Source of the DNA: UBA4416 sp046345275
GTDB taxonomy: Bacteria > Bacteroidota > Bacteroidia > B-17B0 > Aurantibacillaceae
Assembly (NCBI GenBank): GCA_046345275.1
Contig: JBKDJY010000207.1
Location: forward strand, 1 to 19,657
Direction of reading: 5' to 3'
Length of the DNA stretch: 19,657 nt
Shown: positions 8,132 to 15,914 of the stretch, one piece after another
Layout of the letters: the number at the start of each line of letters is the position of its first letter
Numbering within the stretch: the first letter of the stretch is position 1
The notes under the pieces: generated by a model
Databases searched by the model: none
Told to the model about the DNA's origin: nothing
What the model saw: only the letters and a program-made list of their open reading frames with translations
Translations under genes and position numbers: made by a program

Positions 8132-9180
8132 TGTATAAATTTGAAAATGAAATATTTTTTTATGCTTTTGGATTATTGCCAATTTTTATTGCCATTTATA
8201 TTTGGTATCAATATCGTACAAAAAAGAATTTAAAAAAATTGGGAGAATTAGATCTAATTAGCCAACTGATACCAGAAGTTTCGTACACTAAAAAAACACT
8301 AAAGTTTATCTTATTTATCACTGGTTTTTCTTTTTTAATTTTTGGTATTTGTAATTTACAAACAGGCTCAAAAATGAAAGAAGTAAAACGTGAAGGTGCT
8401 GATATCATGGTTTGTTTGGATGTTTCAAATAGTATGCTTGCTCAAGATTTATCTCCTAATAGATTAGAAAGAGCCAAGTTGGCTATTGAAAATATGATTG
8501 ATAAATTACAAGGCGATAGATTAGGCATTATTGTTTTTGCTGGAGAAGCTTATGTACAGTTGCCAATTACAACAGATTATGGAGCTTCAAAATTATTTTT
8601 GGAAAGCATCAATACAAAAATTGTACCTACACAAGGCACAAATATCGCTGACGCTATTAATAAAGCTTCCGAAAGTTTTGGAAAAGATGAAGGCAAGAAT
8701 AAAGCCATCGTCATTATAACCGATGGTGAAAATAATGAAGAAGCTACAGAAAGTTCGATTGATGCTGCTGAAGAAGCCGCAAAAAAAAATATTGTCATTC
8801 ATACCATAGGCGTTGGTTCTGAAGAAGGCGTTCCTATTCCAAACTTAATAAATGGCGTTCCAGCTGGGTATAAAAAAGATAATGAAGGTAATACTGTCGT
8901 AACAAAATTAGATTCTAAAATTTTGCAGAAAATTGCAGAAAATACCAAAGGTGTTTATGTACAAGCAACAAGCAGTGATATAGGATTAGACGCCATTTTA
9001 GCAAAAATATCAGAACTTGATAAAAAACAAATGGAAAGCAAAATGTATAGTGATTACGAAGATCAATTTCAAATATTTTTAATCATATCTTTTATTTTTT
9101 TAGTGATAGAAGCTTTAATTTCTGAACGAATAAGCAATTTTTGGAAAAAATTAAATTTATTTAAAACCGATCATGTATAA
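8131..9180 (+). CDS. batB: BatB, VWA-domain membrane protein
   Basis: This 349-residue protein has the same plan as BatA: membrane helices at about 9-26 and 58-75, a VWA domain (about 90-295) and a C-terminal helix (313-330). The adhesion site is intact, with D97-V-S99-N-S101, T170 in TQGTNIA and D198 in ITDGEN. The start codon shares a base with the batA stop (TAATG), so translation is coupled. BatA and BatB are clearly homologous to each other, an old duplication found across Bat operons. The longer loop around residues 230-258 (VPIPNLINGVPAGYKKDNEG) matches BatB better than BatA. Confidence 0.94.
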   Translation: MYKFENEIFFYAFGLLPIFIAIYIWYQYRTKKNLKKLGELDLISQLIPEVSYTKKTLKFILFITGFSFLIFGICNLQTGSKMKEVKREGADIMVCLDVSNSMLAQDLSPNRLERAKLAIENMIDKLQGDRLGIIVFAGEAYVQLPITTDYGASKLFLESINTKIVPTQGTNIADAINKASESFGKDEGKNKAIVIITDGENNEEATESSIDAAEEAAKKNIVIHTIGVGSEEGVPIPNLINGVPAGYKKDNEGNTVVTKLDSKILQKIAENTKGVYVQATSSDIGLDAILAKISELDKKQMESKMYSDYEDQFQIFLIISFIFLVIEALISERISNFWKKLNLFKTDHV

Positions 9181-9913
9181 CCATCATTATTACATCGCAA
9201 TTATTTATTTGATATTTCCTGTTGTATGCAAATCTCAAGCAGAAAAAATTTCTGTGCGAAATGGAAACGAAGCTTATTTTTCTGGGAAAACCATAGAAGC
9301 AACAAATTATTATTCTAAATCATTAAAAGAAAAGCCAGATTATTATAAAGCAAATTTTAATTTAGGAGATGCATTATATAAAACAGGAGAATTGATCAAG
9401 GCAGGAAAAATAGCGCCTCCTAATAAGAAAATGAAACCAGATTCTGCTGCAAATTTGGTTTTCGATCAAGCTGCTCAACAATTTGAAGTTGTAGCAAAAT
9501 CAATTTCTAATGCTGACACCATCCAGAGAGCTTGGCATAATTATGGAAATTCGAAGCTTAAACAAAGAAGTTTTGAAGACGCAATTTTGGGATACAAAAA
9601 AGCTTTAAAACTTAATCCTAAAGATGAAGATACCAGATACAATTTGGCTTACGCTCAGCGCGAATTAAAAAAACAAAAAGACAAAGAAAAGAAAAACGAT
9701 AAAAAAGACGATCAAAAAAAAGACGGCGATAAGCCTGAAGATAAAAAAGAAAAACAGAACAATAAACAAGACGCTCAAAAACAGCCTCAAATGAGTAAAG
9801 AACAAGCTGAACAAATGCTAAATGCATTGATGAATTCTGAAAAGAAAATGCAATCACTTCGTAAGAAAAAAGGAGATCCGAGTGAAAAAATAAAAATAGA
9901 AAAAGATTGGTAG
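9173..9913 (+). CDS. batC: BatC, TPR protein with a charged C-terminal tail
   Basis: This 246-residue exported protein has a signal peptide (residues 1-22), TPR-like helices at about 28-60 and 118-164 (WHNYGNSKLKQRSFEDAILG and ALKLNPKDEDTRYNLAYA) and an extremely Lys/Asp/Gln-rich tail (165-205). A short helix follows, with the conserved ending MSKEQAEQMLNALMNSEK. This layout is that of BatC, which in other bacteria is placed with BatA/BatB in one envelope complex. It overlaps batB by 8 bp. Low complexity in the tail is normal for the family. Confidence 0.88.
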   Translation: MYNHHYYIAIIYLIFPVVCKSQAEKISVRNGNEAYFSGKTIEATNYYSKSLKEKPDYYKANFNLGDALYKTGELIKAGKIAPPNKKMKPDSAANLVFDQAAQQFEVVAKSISNADTIQRAWHNYGNSKLKQRSFEDAILGYKKALKLNPKDEDTRYNLAYAQRELKKQKDKEKKNDKKDDQKKDGDKPEDKKEKQNNKQDAQKQPQMSKEQAEQMLNALMNSEKKMQSLRKKKGDPSEKIKIEKDW

Positions 9914-9944
9914 TTTTTAATAGTTTATAGAAAACACGAATTTT

Positions 9945-11864
9945 ATGAATGAGAATTTATTTGAATATAAAAATCTAAATGGTGCAGACTTACTTTCACC
10001 GAGGTTTGTATATTCTTATACAATGCCCAAAAATTTTCGATGGAAGTTAAAAATCAATTCCCTGTTTTTGTTGTTGATGATCTCTCCATTTATTTTTTCA
10101 CAAGCACCAAGTTTTGTATCGCAGGTTAGTAAAAACAAGGTAACTGTTGGAGAAATATTTACAGTGGCATTTACCTTAAATGGCAGCGGTAGCAATTTGG
10201 TGTATCCTAGTTTTAAAGGATTTGAAATTTATTCGGGGCCAAATCAAAGTCAGAGCGTTAGTATGATAAATGGCTCAATTACGCAATCCACAATTTTATC
10301 ACTTGATTTGGTAGCAAAATCGGAAGGAAAATTTGTGATTGGTTCAGCTAGCGTTATTTCTGGAAATCAAAAATTAGAAACAAAACCCATTGTTGTTGAA
10401 GTCGTAAAAGGAAGTGTGCAACAAAATAACAATTCAAACGCGCAACAATCTAATGCAAATAATGAAAAAAATCAATATGCCAGTGAATTAAGTAATGACG
10501 ATTTATTTATTAGAACCTATATAAGTAAAACAAAATGCTATTTAGGAGAACAAATTACAGTAACTCAAAAAGTATATTCGAGAGTTGATTTAAGAGGCTT
10601 TCAAAATGTTAAGTTTCCACCCTATAATGGTTTTTGGTCACAACAAGAAATTAATAATAATCAACAAATAAGTTTAAGACCAGAAAATGTAAATGGGATC
10701 AACTATAACGTAGCAGAATATAATAAAGTGTATTTATTTCCACAAAGAATTGGTAAGATAGAAATTGAGCCAGTTGAAATAGATTGTATTGTTCGTCGAC
10801 AAACAAAAAGAAAACCGAGAGATATTTTTGAACAATTTTTTGGAGGAGGAGGTTATGAAGATGTGGTTGTAAAAGTAAAAAGTAAAGCTGAAAAACTTGA
10901 AGTTATTAATTTACCTACAGATAATAAACCTGCTAATTTTTTAGGTGCCGTAGGGGATTTTAGTTATAAAGTAAATTTAAGTAAGAATTCAGTGAAGGCT
11001 AATGATGCCATTAATTTAAAAATAACAATTGCTGGCAGTGGAAATATAAAATTGGTGGAACCTTTAAAATTGAATTTACCAGAAAGCTTTGAATCGTATG
11101 ATCCAAAAGTAACAGAAAGCATTAAAACAGTAGGAGGAGTTAGTGGTAGCAAAACGTATGATTATTTAATAATTCCTCGCCAAGCTGGTGATTTTATATT
11201 AGATAATTTAGGATTTAGCTTTTTTGATCCTATTAAAAAGAAATATGTTTCAATCCCTTCTCCTGATTTGAATTTAAAAGTATTGCAAGGAGATGGAGCT
11301 ACTGCTCAAATTATTTCTTCAAATAAAAAGGAAGTGAAAGAAACCGAAAATGATTTGAGGTACATAAAAACAGGAGATTTAGATTTAAAAGAAAATGACA
11401 ATAGCTTTTTTTCATCAATAAATCATTACTTACTCCTATTAATTCCATTCATTTTATTTATTGCAGGCTTATTTTTAATGAAGCAACATATAAAAGCAAA
11501 TAGCAATGTACAATTAGTTAAAGAACGAAAAGCTGCTAAATTAGCAAAGAAACAATTATCAGTTGCCGAAAAACATTTAAAGGCAAATAATAAAGATTTA
11601 TTTTTCAATGAAATTTTAAATGCACTTAATCGGTACATTGGAGATAAATTTTCCATGTCGGTAGTTGATTTTTCGAAAGAAAAAATATCAGAAATGCTTC
11701 TATCAAGGCAAGTGAATAAGGAAACTGCACAAAAAGTTATAGAGACTTTAAATACTTGTGAATTTGCAAAATATGCGCCATCAATAGTTACAGAAGATTT
11801 GAAAAAAATGTATGAATCTACCATTGAATTGATTTCAAAAATTGAAGAACAAATTAAAAAATGA
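9945..11864 (+). CDS. batD: BatD, large envelope protein
   Basis: The open frame gives 639 residues, but a signal peptide (basic MPKNFRWKLKIN, then a hydrophobic core ending FIFSQ) begins at residue 27. The functional start is therefore more likely ATG 10023 (613 residues) than 9945. After the signal come two beta-rich oxygen-tolerance domains (about 57-155 and 185-315, joined by an Asn/Gln-rich linker at 156-178) and a third (about 330-450). A transmembrane helix lies at 494-512, followed by a cytoplasmic helical tail (525-637). This is the layout of BatD (Pfam BatD / oxygen tolerance family). It overlaps batE by 4 bp (ATGA). How BatD works is not known; it is presumed to support the BatA-BatB-BatC assembly in the envelope. 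Confidence 0.92.
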   Translation: MNENLFEYKNLNGADLLSPRFVYSYTMPKNFRWKLKINSLFLLLMISPFIFSQAPSFVSQVSKNKVTVGEIFTVAFTLNGSGSNLVYPSFKGFEIYSGPNQSQSVSMINGSITQSTILSLDLVAKSEGKFVIGSASVISGNQKLETKPIVVEVVKGSVQQNNNSNAQQSNANNEKNQYASELSNDDLFIRTYISKTKCYLGEQITVTQKVYSRVDLRGFQNVKFPPYNGFWSQQEINNNQQISLRPENVNGINYNVAEYNKVYLFPQRIGKIEIEPVEIDCIVRRQTKRKPRDIFEQFFGGGGYEDVVVKVKSKAEKLEVINLPTDNKPANFLGAVGDFSYKVNLSKNSVKANDAINLKITIAGSGNIKLVEPLKLNLPESFESYDPKVTESIKTVGGVSGSKTYDYLIIPRQAGDFILDNLGFSFFDPIKKKYVSIPSPDLNLKVLQGDGATAQIISSNKKEVKETENDLRYIKTGDLDLKENDNSFFSSINHYLLLLIPFILFIAGLFLMKQHIKANSNVQLVKERKAAKLAKKQLSVAEKHLKANNKDLFFNEILNALNRYIGDKFSMSVVDFSKEKISEMLLSRQVNKETAQKVIETLNTCEFAKYAPSIVTEDLKKMYESTIELISKIEEQIKK

Positions 11865-12619
11865 TTAAAATAAAGGTTATACTATTTTTTATAATAACTC
11901 TCTTTTTGTCAAAGGAAGTTTTTTCAATCAGCGATTTGTCTGCTAGAGCAGAAAAGTTATATGAACAAAAAAAATATAAGGAAGCGCTGGTTGTATATGA
12001 TAGTATTTTGAGTCAAAAATTATTTTCTGCTAATTTATATTTTAATATCGCCAACTGTTATTATAAAAATAACCAATTAGGCTTAGCGATATATAATTAT
12101 GAATTGGCTAACAAAATAAATCCAAATGATCAGGATATTAAAGTGAATTTAAAAATTGCAAATAATAAAACCATCGATAAAATTGAAAGTAAAGAAAATT
12201 ATTTAATTGGAGTTCTTACAAATGGGGTTGTAAATTATTACTCAAGTAATACTTGGGCTTTGATAAGCATTATTGCTTTTAATATTTCACTGGTAACTTT
12301 CTTTTTATTTTTCATTTCAAAAAATATTTTATTGAAGCGTTTATATTTTTTTACAGGGTTATTTGGTTTGTTTGTTTTTTTCTTAGCAATGATTTTAGGA
12401 TATTCATCCATTAATCATAAACAAAAGATTAATTATGGAATTATTTTATCAGAAGAGGCAAAAATATTATCTGAGCCGAATGTAACATCTGAAATAAAAT
12501 TCAATTTACATGAAGGAACGAAAGTTTCTATTTTAAAGCACAACAGCCAATGGGTAAATATAAAATTAGAAAATGGCAATGAAGGATGGATTAATTCATC
12601 GCTGATAGGCTTATTTTAG
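11861..12619 (+). CDS. batE: BatE, TPR and SH3-like membrane protein
   Basis: This 252-residue protein has a signal peptide (1-22), a TPR pair (about 25-100, with YFNIANCYYKNNQLGLAIYNYE and INPNDQDIKVNLKIA) and two transmembrane helices (about 132-152 and 163-181). A C-terminal bacterial SH3-like domain (about 190-250) includes KVSILKHNSQWVNIKLENGNEGWI. The TPR-membrane-SH3 order is the usual BatE layout. Its start overlaps the batD stop by 4 bp. It is the last gene of the operon; no clear intrinsic terminator follows. Confidence 0.9.
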   Translation: MIKIKVILFFIITLFLSKEVFSISDLSARAEKLYEQKKYKEALVVYDSILSQKLFSANLYFNIANCYYKNNQLGLAIYNYELANKINPNDQDIKVNLKIANNKTIDKIESKENYLIGVLTNGVVNYYSSNTWALISIIAFNISLVTFFLFFISKNILLKRLYFFTGLFGLFVFFLAMILGYSSINHKQKINYGIILSEEAKILSEPNVTSEIKFNLHEGTKVSILKHNSQWVNIKLENGNEGWINSSLIGLF

Positions 12620-12692
12620 ATCTAATGGAAGCTTGTTAGCATTTCTGTCATTAATTTTCATTAAAATCCCCTCGTTTTTAAAATAAATATTC

Positions 12693-12700
12693 TAATTTTG
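12693..12700 (+). promoter_or_regulatory. Candidate -7 promoter box for sucC
   Basis: TAATTTTG matches TAnnTTTG exactly and lies 17 bp before the sucC start, in the 98-bp gap after batE. This would give a very short untranslated leader. No clear -33 element is seen. Position and match make it plausible. Confidence 0.45.
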
Positions 12701-12717
12701 GAAACAAATTTAGATTT

Positions 12718-13908
12718 ATGAACATTCACGAATATCAAGGAAAAAGTATTTTAAAAAGCTACGGTGTAGCGGTGCAAGAAGGAATTGTTGCTGAAACTCC
12801 AGAACAAGCTGTAGAAGCTGCTAAAAAGGTTATTGAAACTTATAATTGCGGCGGTGTTGTTATTAAAGCTCAAATTCATGCAGGTGGCCGTGGTAAAGGC
12901 GGAGGCGTGAAGTTTGCTCCAAATTTAGATAAAGTGAAAGAAATTGCAACCAATATTATCGGGATGCATTTGATTACGCCCCAAACCAGTGCGGAAGGAA
13001 AATTGGTTAGCAAAGTGTTAGTGGCTCAAGATGTTTATTACCCTGGAGCGACTCCAACCAAAGAATTTTATATCAGTATTCTATTAAACCGTTCAACAGG
13101 ACGAAACATTATCATGTATAGTACCGAAGGCGGAATGGATATTGAACAGGTTGCAGAGGCAACGCCTCATTTAATTTGGAAAGAAGAAATCGATCCTAGG
13201 GTTGGTTTGCGAGACTTTCAATCTCGTAAAGTTGCATTTAATTTAGGATTGAGCGGAAATGCATTTAAAGAAATGACTAAGTTTATTGTTGCACTTTATA
13301 AAGCTTATGACGCAACAGATTCTTCCATGTTTGAAATTAATCCTGTATTAAAAACATCTGATGATAAAATAATTGCGGTTGATGCAAAAGTAACCATTGA
13401 TGATAATGCTTTGTATCGCCATAAAGATATTGAAGAAATGCGTGATGAATCTGAAGAAAATCCAGTTGATGTGCAGGCCCGTAAAGCTGAACTTAATTAT
13501 GTGAAATTAGATGGAAACGTAGGTTGCATGGTTAATGGTGCAGGTTTGGCAATGGCAACCATGGATATTATTAAATTAAGTGGGGGAGAACCTGCTAATT
13601 TCCTTGATGTTGGAGGAACGGCTAATGCTGAAAGAGTTGAAAAGGCTTTTCATATTATTTTAGGAGATAAAAATGTAAAAGCTATTTTGGTTAATATTTT
13701 TGGAGGAATCGTTCGTTGTGACCGAGTGGCTCAGGGTATTATTGATGCTTATAAAAATATAGGAACTATAAATGTGCCAATTATTGTCCGTTTACAAGGA
13801 ACCAATGCAGAGGCTGCTAAAAAATTAATTGACGAATCTGGATTAAAAGTATTTTCTGCAATTCAATTACAAGAAGCAGCAGACTTAGTTAAAAAAGTAA
13901 TATCATAA
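12718..13908 (+). CDS. sucC: Succinate--CoA ligase (ADP-forming), beta subunit
   Basis: This 396-residue cytoplasmic subunit of succinyl-CoA synthetase interconverts succinyl-CoA and succinate with substrate-level ATP (or GTP) formation in the TCA cycle. It starts with the hallmark MNIHEYQGKSIL. An ATP-grasp domain follows, with GGRGKGGGVKF (57-67) and FEINP (205-209). The C-terminal CoA-ligase domain carries GNVGCMVNGAGLAMATMD (266-283), FLDVGGTA (295-302) and FGGIVRCD (328-335). Length is standard. The alpha-subunit gene sucD is not adjacent, which is common in this phylum. Two genes of unknown function follow closely (23 and 10 bp gaps) and may be cotranscribed. Confidence 0.97.
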   Translation: MNIHEYQGKSILKSYGVAVQEGIVAETPEQAVEAAKKVIETYNCGGVVIKAQIHAGGRGKGGGVKFAPNLDKVKEIATNIIGMHLITPQTSAEGKLVSKVLVAQDVYYPGATPTKEFYISILLNRSTGRNIIMYSTEGGMDIEQVAEATPHLIWKEEIDPRVGLRDFQSRKVAFNLGLSGNAFKEMTKFIVALYKAYDATDSSMFEINPVLKTSDDKIIAVDAKVTIDDNALYRHKDIEEMRDESEENPVDVQARKAELNYVKLDGNVGCMVNGAGLAMATMDIIKLSGGEPANFLDVGGTANAERVEKAFHIILGDKNVKAILVNIFGGIVRCDRVAQGIIDAYKNIGTINVPIIVRLQGTNAEAAKKLIDESGLKVFSAIQLQEAADLVKKVIS

Positions 13909-13931
13909 TTATTAAATAATAATAAACTACC

Positions 13932-14831
13932 ATGATTTTTCAAAAACCAAAAATTTTATTGTTGATAACAACAATACTGTCTTTATTTTTTGTCTCTTGC
14001 GGAGATGATGCTAAGAATGAAAATCGGAATGATATTGTTGTTTCAGATTCATTAAATACAGCAACTTTAAAATCTCAGGAAACATTTTTTCAAGTTCCTT
14101 CTCCAAGCGAGATGCTTAATTTTATTAAATTAATCGGTAGTAATAATAACAAAAATGTTAGTTTTTTAAATAGTGTCAGTAATTTAAAAAGTTATTCTGA
14201 CAATAAATCGAAAGCTCTAAATTTTGGTGTGTATGGCTGTGACTTAAGTTACTGTAGCATTTTTGACATTGGCGGAGAAACCATAAATTATTTTAAAACT
14301 ATAAAACAGTTGGGTGATCAAATTGGCGTTTCATCAGTTTTAAAACCCGAGATTTTAAAAAGGTTACAAGATAATTTAAACAATCCTGATTCATTATCCA
14401 TCATTTCTGATGATATTTATTTTTCTTCTTTTGAAACACTTGAGGCTTCAAAGCAAGGATCTACATTAGTTCTTGTTATTGTTGGAGGTTGGGTTGAAGG
14501 TTTATATATAGTTACAAACCTTGCTAAGTTCGAAGAAAATAGTCCAATAATTCAACGTTTTGCAGATCAAAAGTATACATTAGATAATTTGCTTGAATTT
14601 TTGAGACAATATGAAAATGATAAAAATGTTGCCAGTGTTTTAAAGCAGTTGCAAGAATTAAAAGAAGAATTTGATCAAATTAAAGAAAAAGATGCTGCTC
14701 CAGTAAGTCTTAAAGAAAAAAATAAAAAAATTATTGCCGGTGGTAAGGATTTAGTTTTAACTGCTGAACAGTACAATCGTATTGTAAATAAAATTAAAAT
14801 TATTAGAAATTCATTTACATTAACTAATTAA
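13932..14831 (+). CDS. Conserved lipoprotein of unknown function
   Basis: This 299-residue protein has a lipoprotein signal peptide: a hydrophobic core at 8-20, then the lipobox FVSC with C23 and GDD directly after. The +2 residue is Gly. The mature part begins with a short acidic linker (24-55), then SPSEMLNFIKLIG, ALNFGVYGCDLSYCSIF (77-93) and LVIVGGWVEGLYI (about 180-192). The C-terminal quarter is Lys/Glu-rich helix. I recall similar proteins with NxGVYGADLxY and GGWxEGLYI stretches in many Bacteroidota but know no function. It lies 23 bp after sucC and 10 bp before another exported protein, suggesting an operon. Lipidation and envelope location are firm; role is unknown. Confidence 0.8.
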   Translation: MIFQKPKILLLITTILSLFFVSCGDDAKNENRNDIVVSDSLNTATLKSQETFFQVPSPSEMLNFIKLIGSNNNKNVSFLNSVSNLKSYSDNKSKALNFGVYGCDLSYCSIFDIGGETINYFKTIKQLGDQIGVSSVLKPEILKRLQDNLNNPDSLSIISDDIYFSSFETLEASKQGSTLVLVIVGGWVEGLYIVTNLAKFEENSPIIQRFADQKYTLDNLLEFLRQYENDKNVASVLKQLQELKEEFDQIKEKDAAPVSLKEKNKKIIAGGKDLVLTAEQYNRIVNKIKIIRNSFTLTN

Positions 14832-14841
14832 ATTAACCAAC

Positions 14842-15330
14842 ATGAAAAAAATTATTTTATTTTTATTGATTATATCAAGTCAATCATTATTGACTCAGAC
14901 AAGCGTTTGTAGCCAATTTCATAGAAATAATTGCAATTCCTCAGAAGAAAATAATATAGATGGACTTTGGATATACAATTCGCAATCAAAAAGTGGGCTA
15001 TTTAACCAAGGAATGACTTCTAAAATTCGTTGCGTGGTTTATAAAGGAATGGATTATCGAATTAATGTTTGCTGCGAAACGGCTTTAGGAGATAAATTAA
15101 TTTATAAAATATTTGATGCACGAACAAGTGAATTATTATATGATAACTCAAAGGAAAATAATGAGTTGAGTTTCGAATTTCAAAGCGCTTCTACTCGCCA
15201 ATTAATTATTGAACTTACCGTTCCTAAAGGTTCTACAGAAGAAGATAAACATAAGCCATTAGACGGTGCTTGCGTAGGCTTGTTAATCGAACACAAAATA
15301 ACTGAAAGACGTGGTTTTTCAGCATATTAA
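14842..15330 (+). CDS. Small secreted cysteine-containing protein of unknown function
   Basis: This 162-residue protein has a clear signal peptide (residues 1-19) and six cysteines in the mature part (C23, C31, C64, C77, C78, C144), suggesting disulfides in the periplasm. Motifs that look conserved are KSGLFNQGMTSKIRCVVYKGMDYRI and a later LDGACVGLLIEHK. No membrane segment follows the signal. I do not recognise a characterised family. It starts 10 bp after the lipoprotein gene, so the two are probably cotranscribed and may act together in the envelope. Confidence 0.78.
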   Translation: MKKIILFLLIISSQSLLTQTSVCSQFHRNNCNSSEENNIDGLWIYNSQSKSGLFNQGMTSKIRCVVYKGMDYRINVCCETALGDKLIYKIFDARTSELLYDNSKENNELSFEFQSASTRQLIIELTVPKGSTEEDKHKPLDGACVGLLIEHKITERRGFSAY

Positions 15331-15377
15331 GAAAAGTTGACTCAATAGTAAAAATCCACTAGTATGTTGGTTTATTA

Positions 15378-15794
15378 TCTGTGCGATTCAATTATTTGTA
15401 TTTATTATGTGGTTCTACTAGTTTTACCAATGAAGGCCCCCTTTTCGGCCACATAATTTGCAGAAATAATAAAACGAGTGGATTTAAATATTATTAATGC
15501 CATTAACTAAGTTGTTGTTACCCATCAGTAGAAACAAAAATAACGCCTTCAGAATTAGAGCCATCAACAGAGGCTCTACCCAAAGAAAAAATTAAAAACG
15601 AAACTCATAATGGTATAAGAATGATGATGATGCAAATCATCCAACTTCAAAAAAGCAACCAGTAAGAAAAAACAAGGGGCACTCTTATAATGGATGCAAC
15701 GTTAGCGAAACAAAACATAGCGCTTCCAACAAATTTAAAATTATTATATGCTGAAAAAGAAAAATCGACTATTTATTTTTTAGCAATATTTTAA
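15378..15794 (+). pseudogene. Decayed IS5-family transposase remnant
   Basis: Pieces of one transposase can be read in order across changing frames. At 15387 onward FNYLYLLCGSTSFTNEGP resembles the PYLQYF.G..SFTNEAPF region. At 15433-15506, with one stop at 15454, KAPFSAT*FAEIIKRVDLNI resembles APFxPSLFVEIRKR. From 15543 TPSELEPSTEALPKEKIK is a charged linker, and at 15617-15679 the frame shifts to KNDDDANHPTSKKQPVRKNK. At 15672-15764 the frame returns with GTLIMDATLAKQNIALPTNL, matching the first catalytic Asp region KGxLIxDATVAPQxIxYPTDLxLLN of IS5-type transposases. The rest of the catalytic domain is missing. At least three frameshifts and several stops mean it is dead. Family assignment is from memory of the motifs. 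Confidence 0.7.
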
Positions 15795-15836
15795 TTACAT
15801 AAAGCGGGTTTTAAATAATTAATGTATATTCGAACC

Positions 15837-15914
15837 ATGAATAAAATGAACAATGCATATTATTACTATTATCTAATGAATCCAATTGGAATGGTAAGCT
15901 ATTGTTCATACTAG
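15837..15914 (+). CDS. Tyrosine-rich leader peptide of the pah attenuator
   Basis: A 25-codon ORF begins MNKMNNA, continues with five consecutive tyrosine codons (TAT TAT TAC TAT TAT, 15858-15872), then reads LMNPIGMVSYCSY and ends with TAG at 15912-15914. Seven of 25 residues are Tyr. The ORF ends 32 bp before an intrinsic terminator, and its codons overlap RNA segments able to form alternative stems. That is the hallmark of a ribosome-sensing leader peptide rather than a functional product. A start at the second ATG (15846, preceded by AATAAA) would also work. No SD sequence is seen, as is normal here. It is too short for routine gene calling and would be missed by most pipelines. Confidence 0.88.
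   Translation: MNKMNNAYYYYYLMNPIGMVSYCSY

Noticed and set aside
11426..11824. 132-codon minus-strand ORF inside batD
   Set aside because: It is antisense to a well-supported coding region; its cysteine- and phenylalanine-rich composition is typical of a shadow frame.
12718..13908. sucC without adjacent sucD as an anomaly
   Set aside because: Separate sucC and sucD loci are common in Bacteroidota, so this is not evidence of loss.
15350..15486. 6S RNA or another named structured RNA
   Set aside because: The nested stems are suggestive, but no family-specific sequence is seen, there is no terminator right after, and transposase fragments are readable in the same bases. It is kept as a finding, not as an RNA gene.
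15507..15662. Reading of LSCC followed by a charged region as a small lipoprotein
   Set aside because: There is no start codon or hydrophobic signal segment in frame upstream, and the downstream part fits the linker of a decayed IS5-type transposase.
15825..15832. TATATTCG as the -7 promoter box for the pah leader
   Set aside because: It has one mismatch to TAnnTTTG and would place the transcription start at or after the leader start codon at 15837, so the real promoter is probably further upstream.
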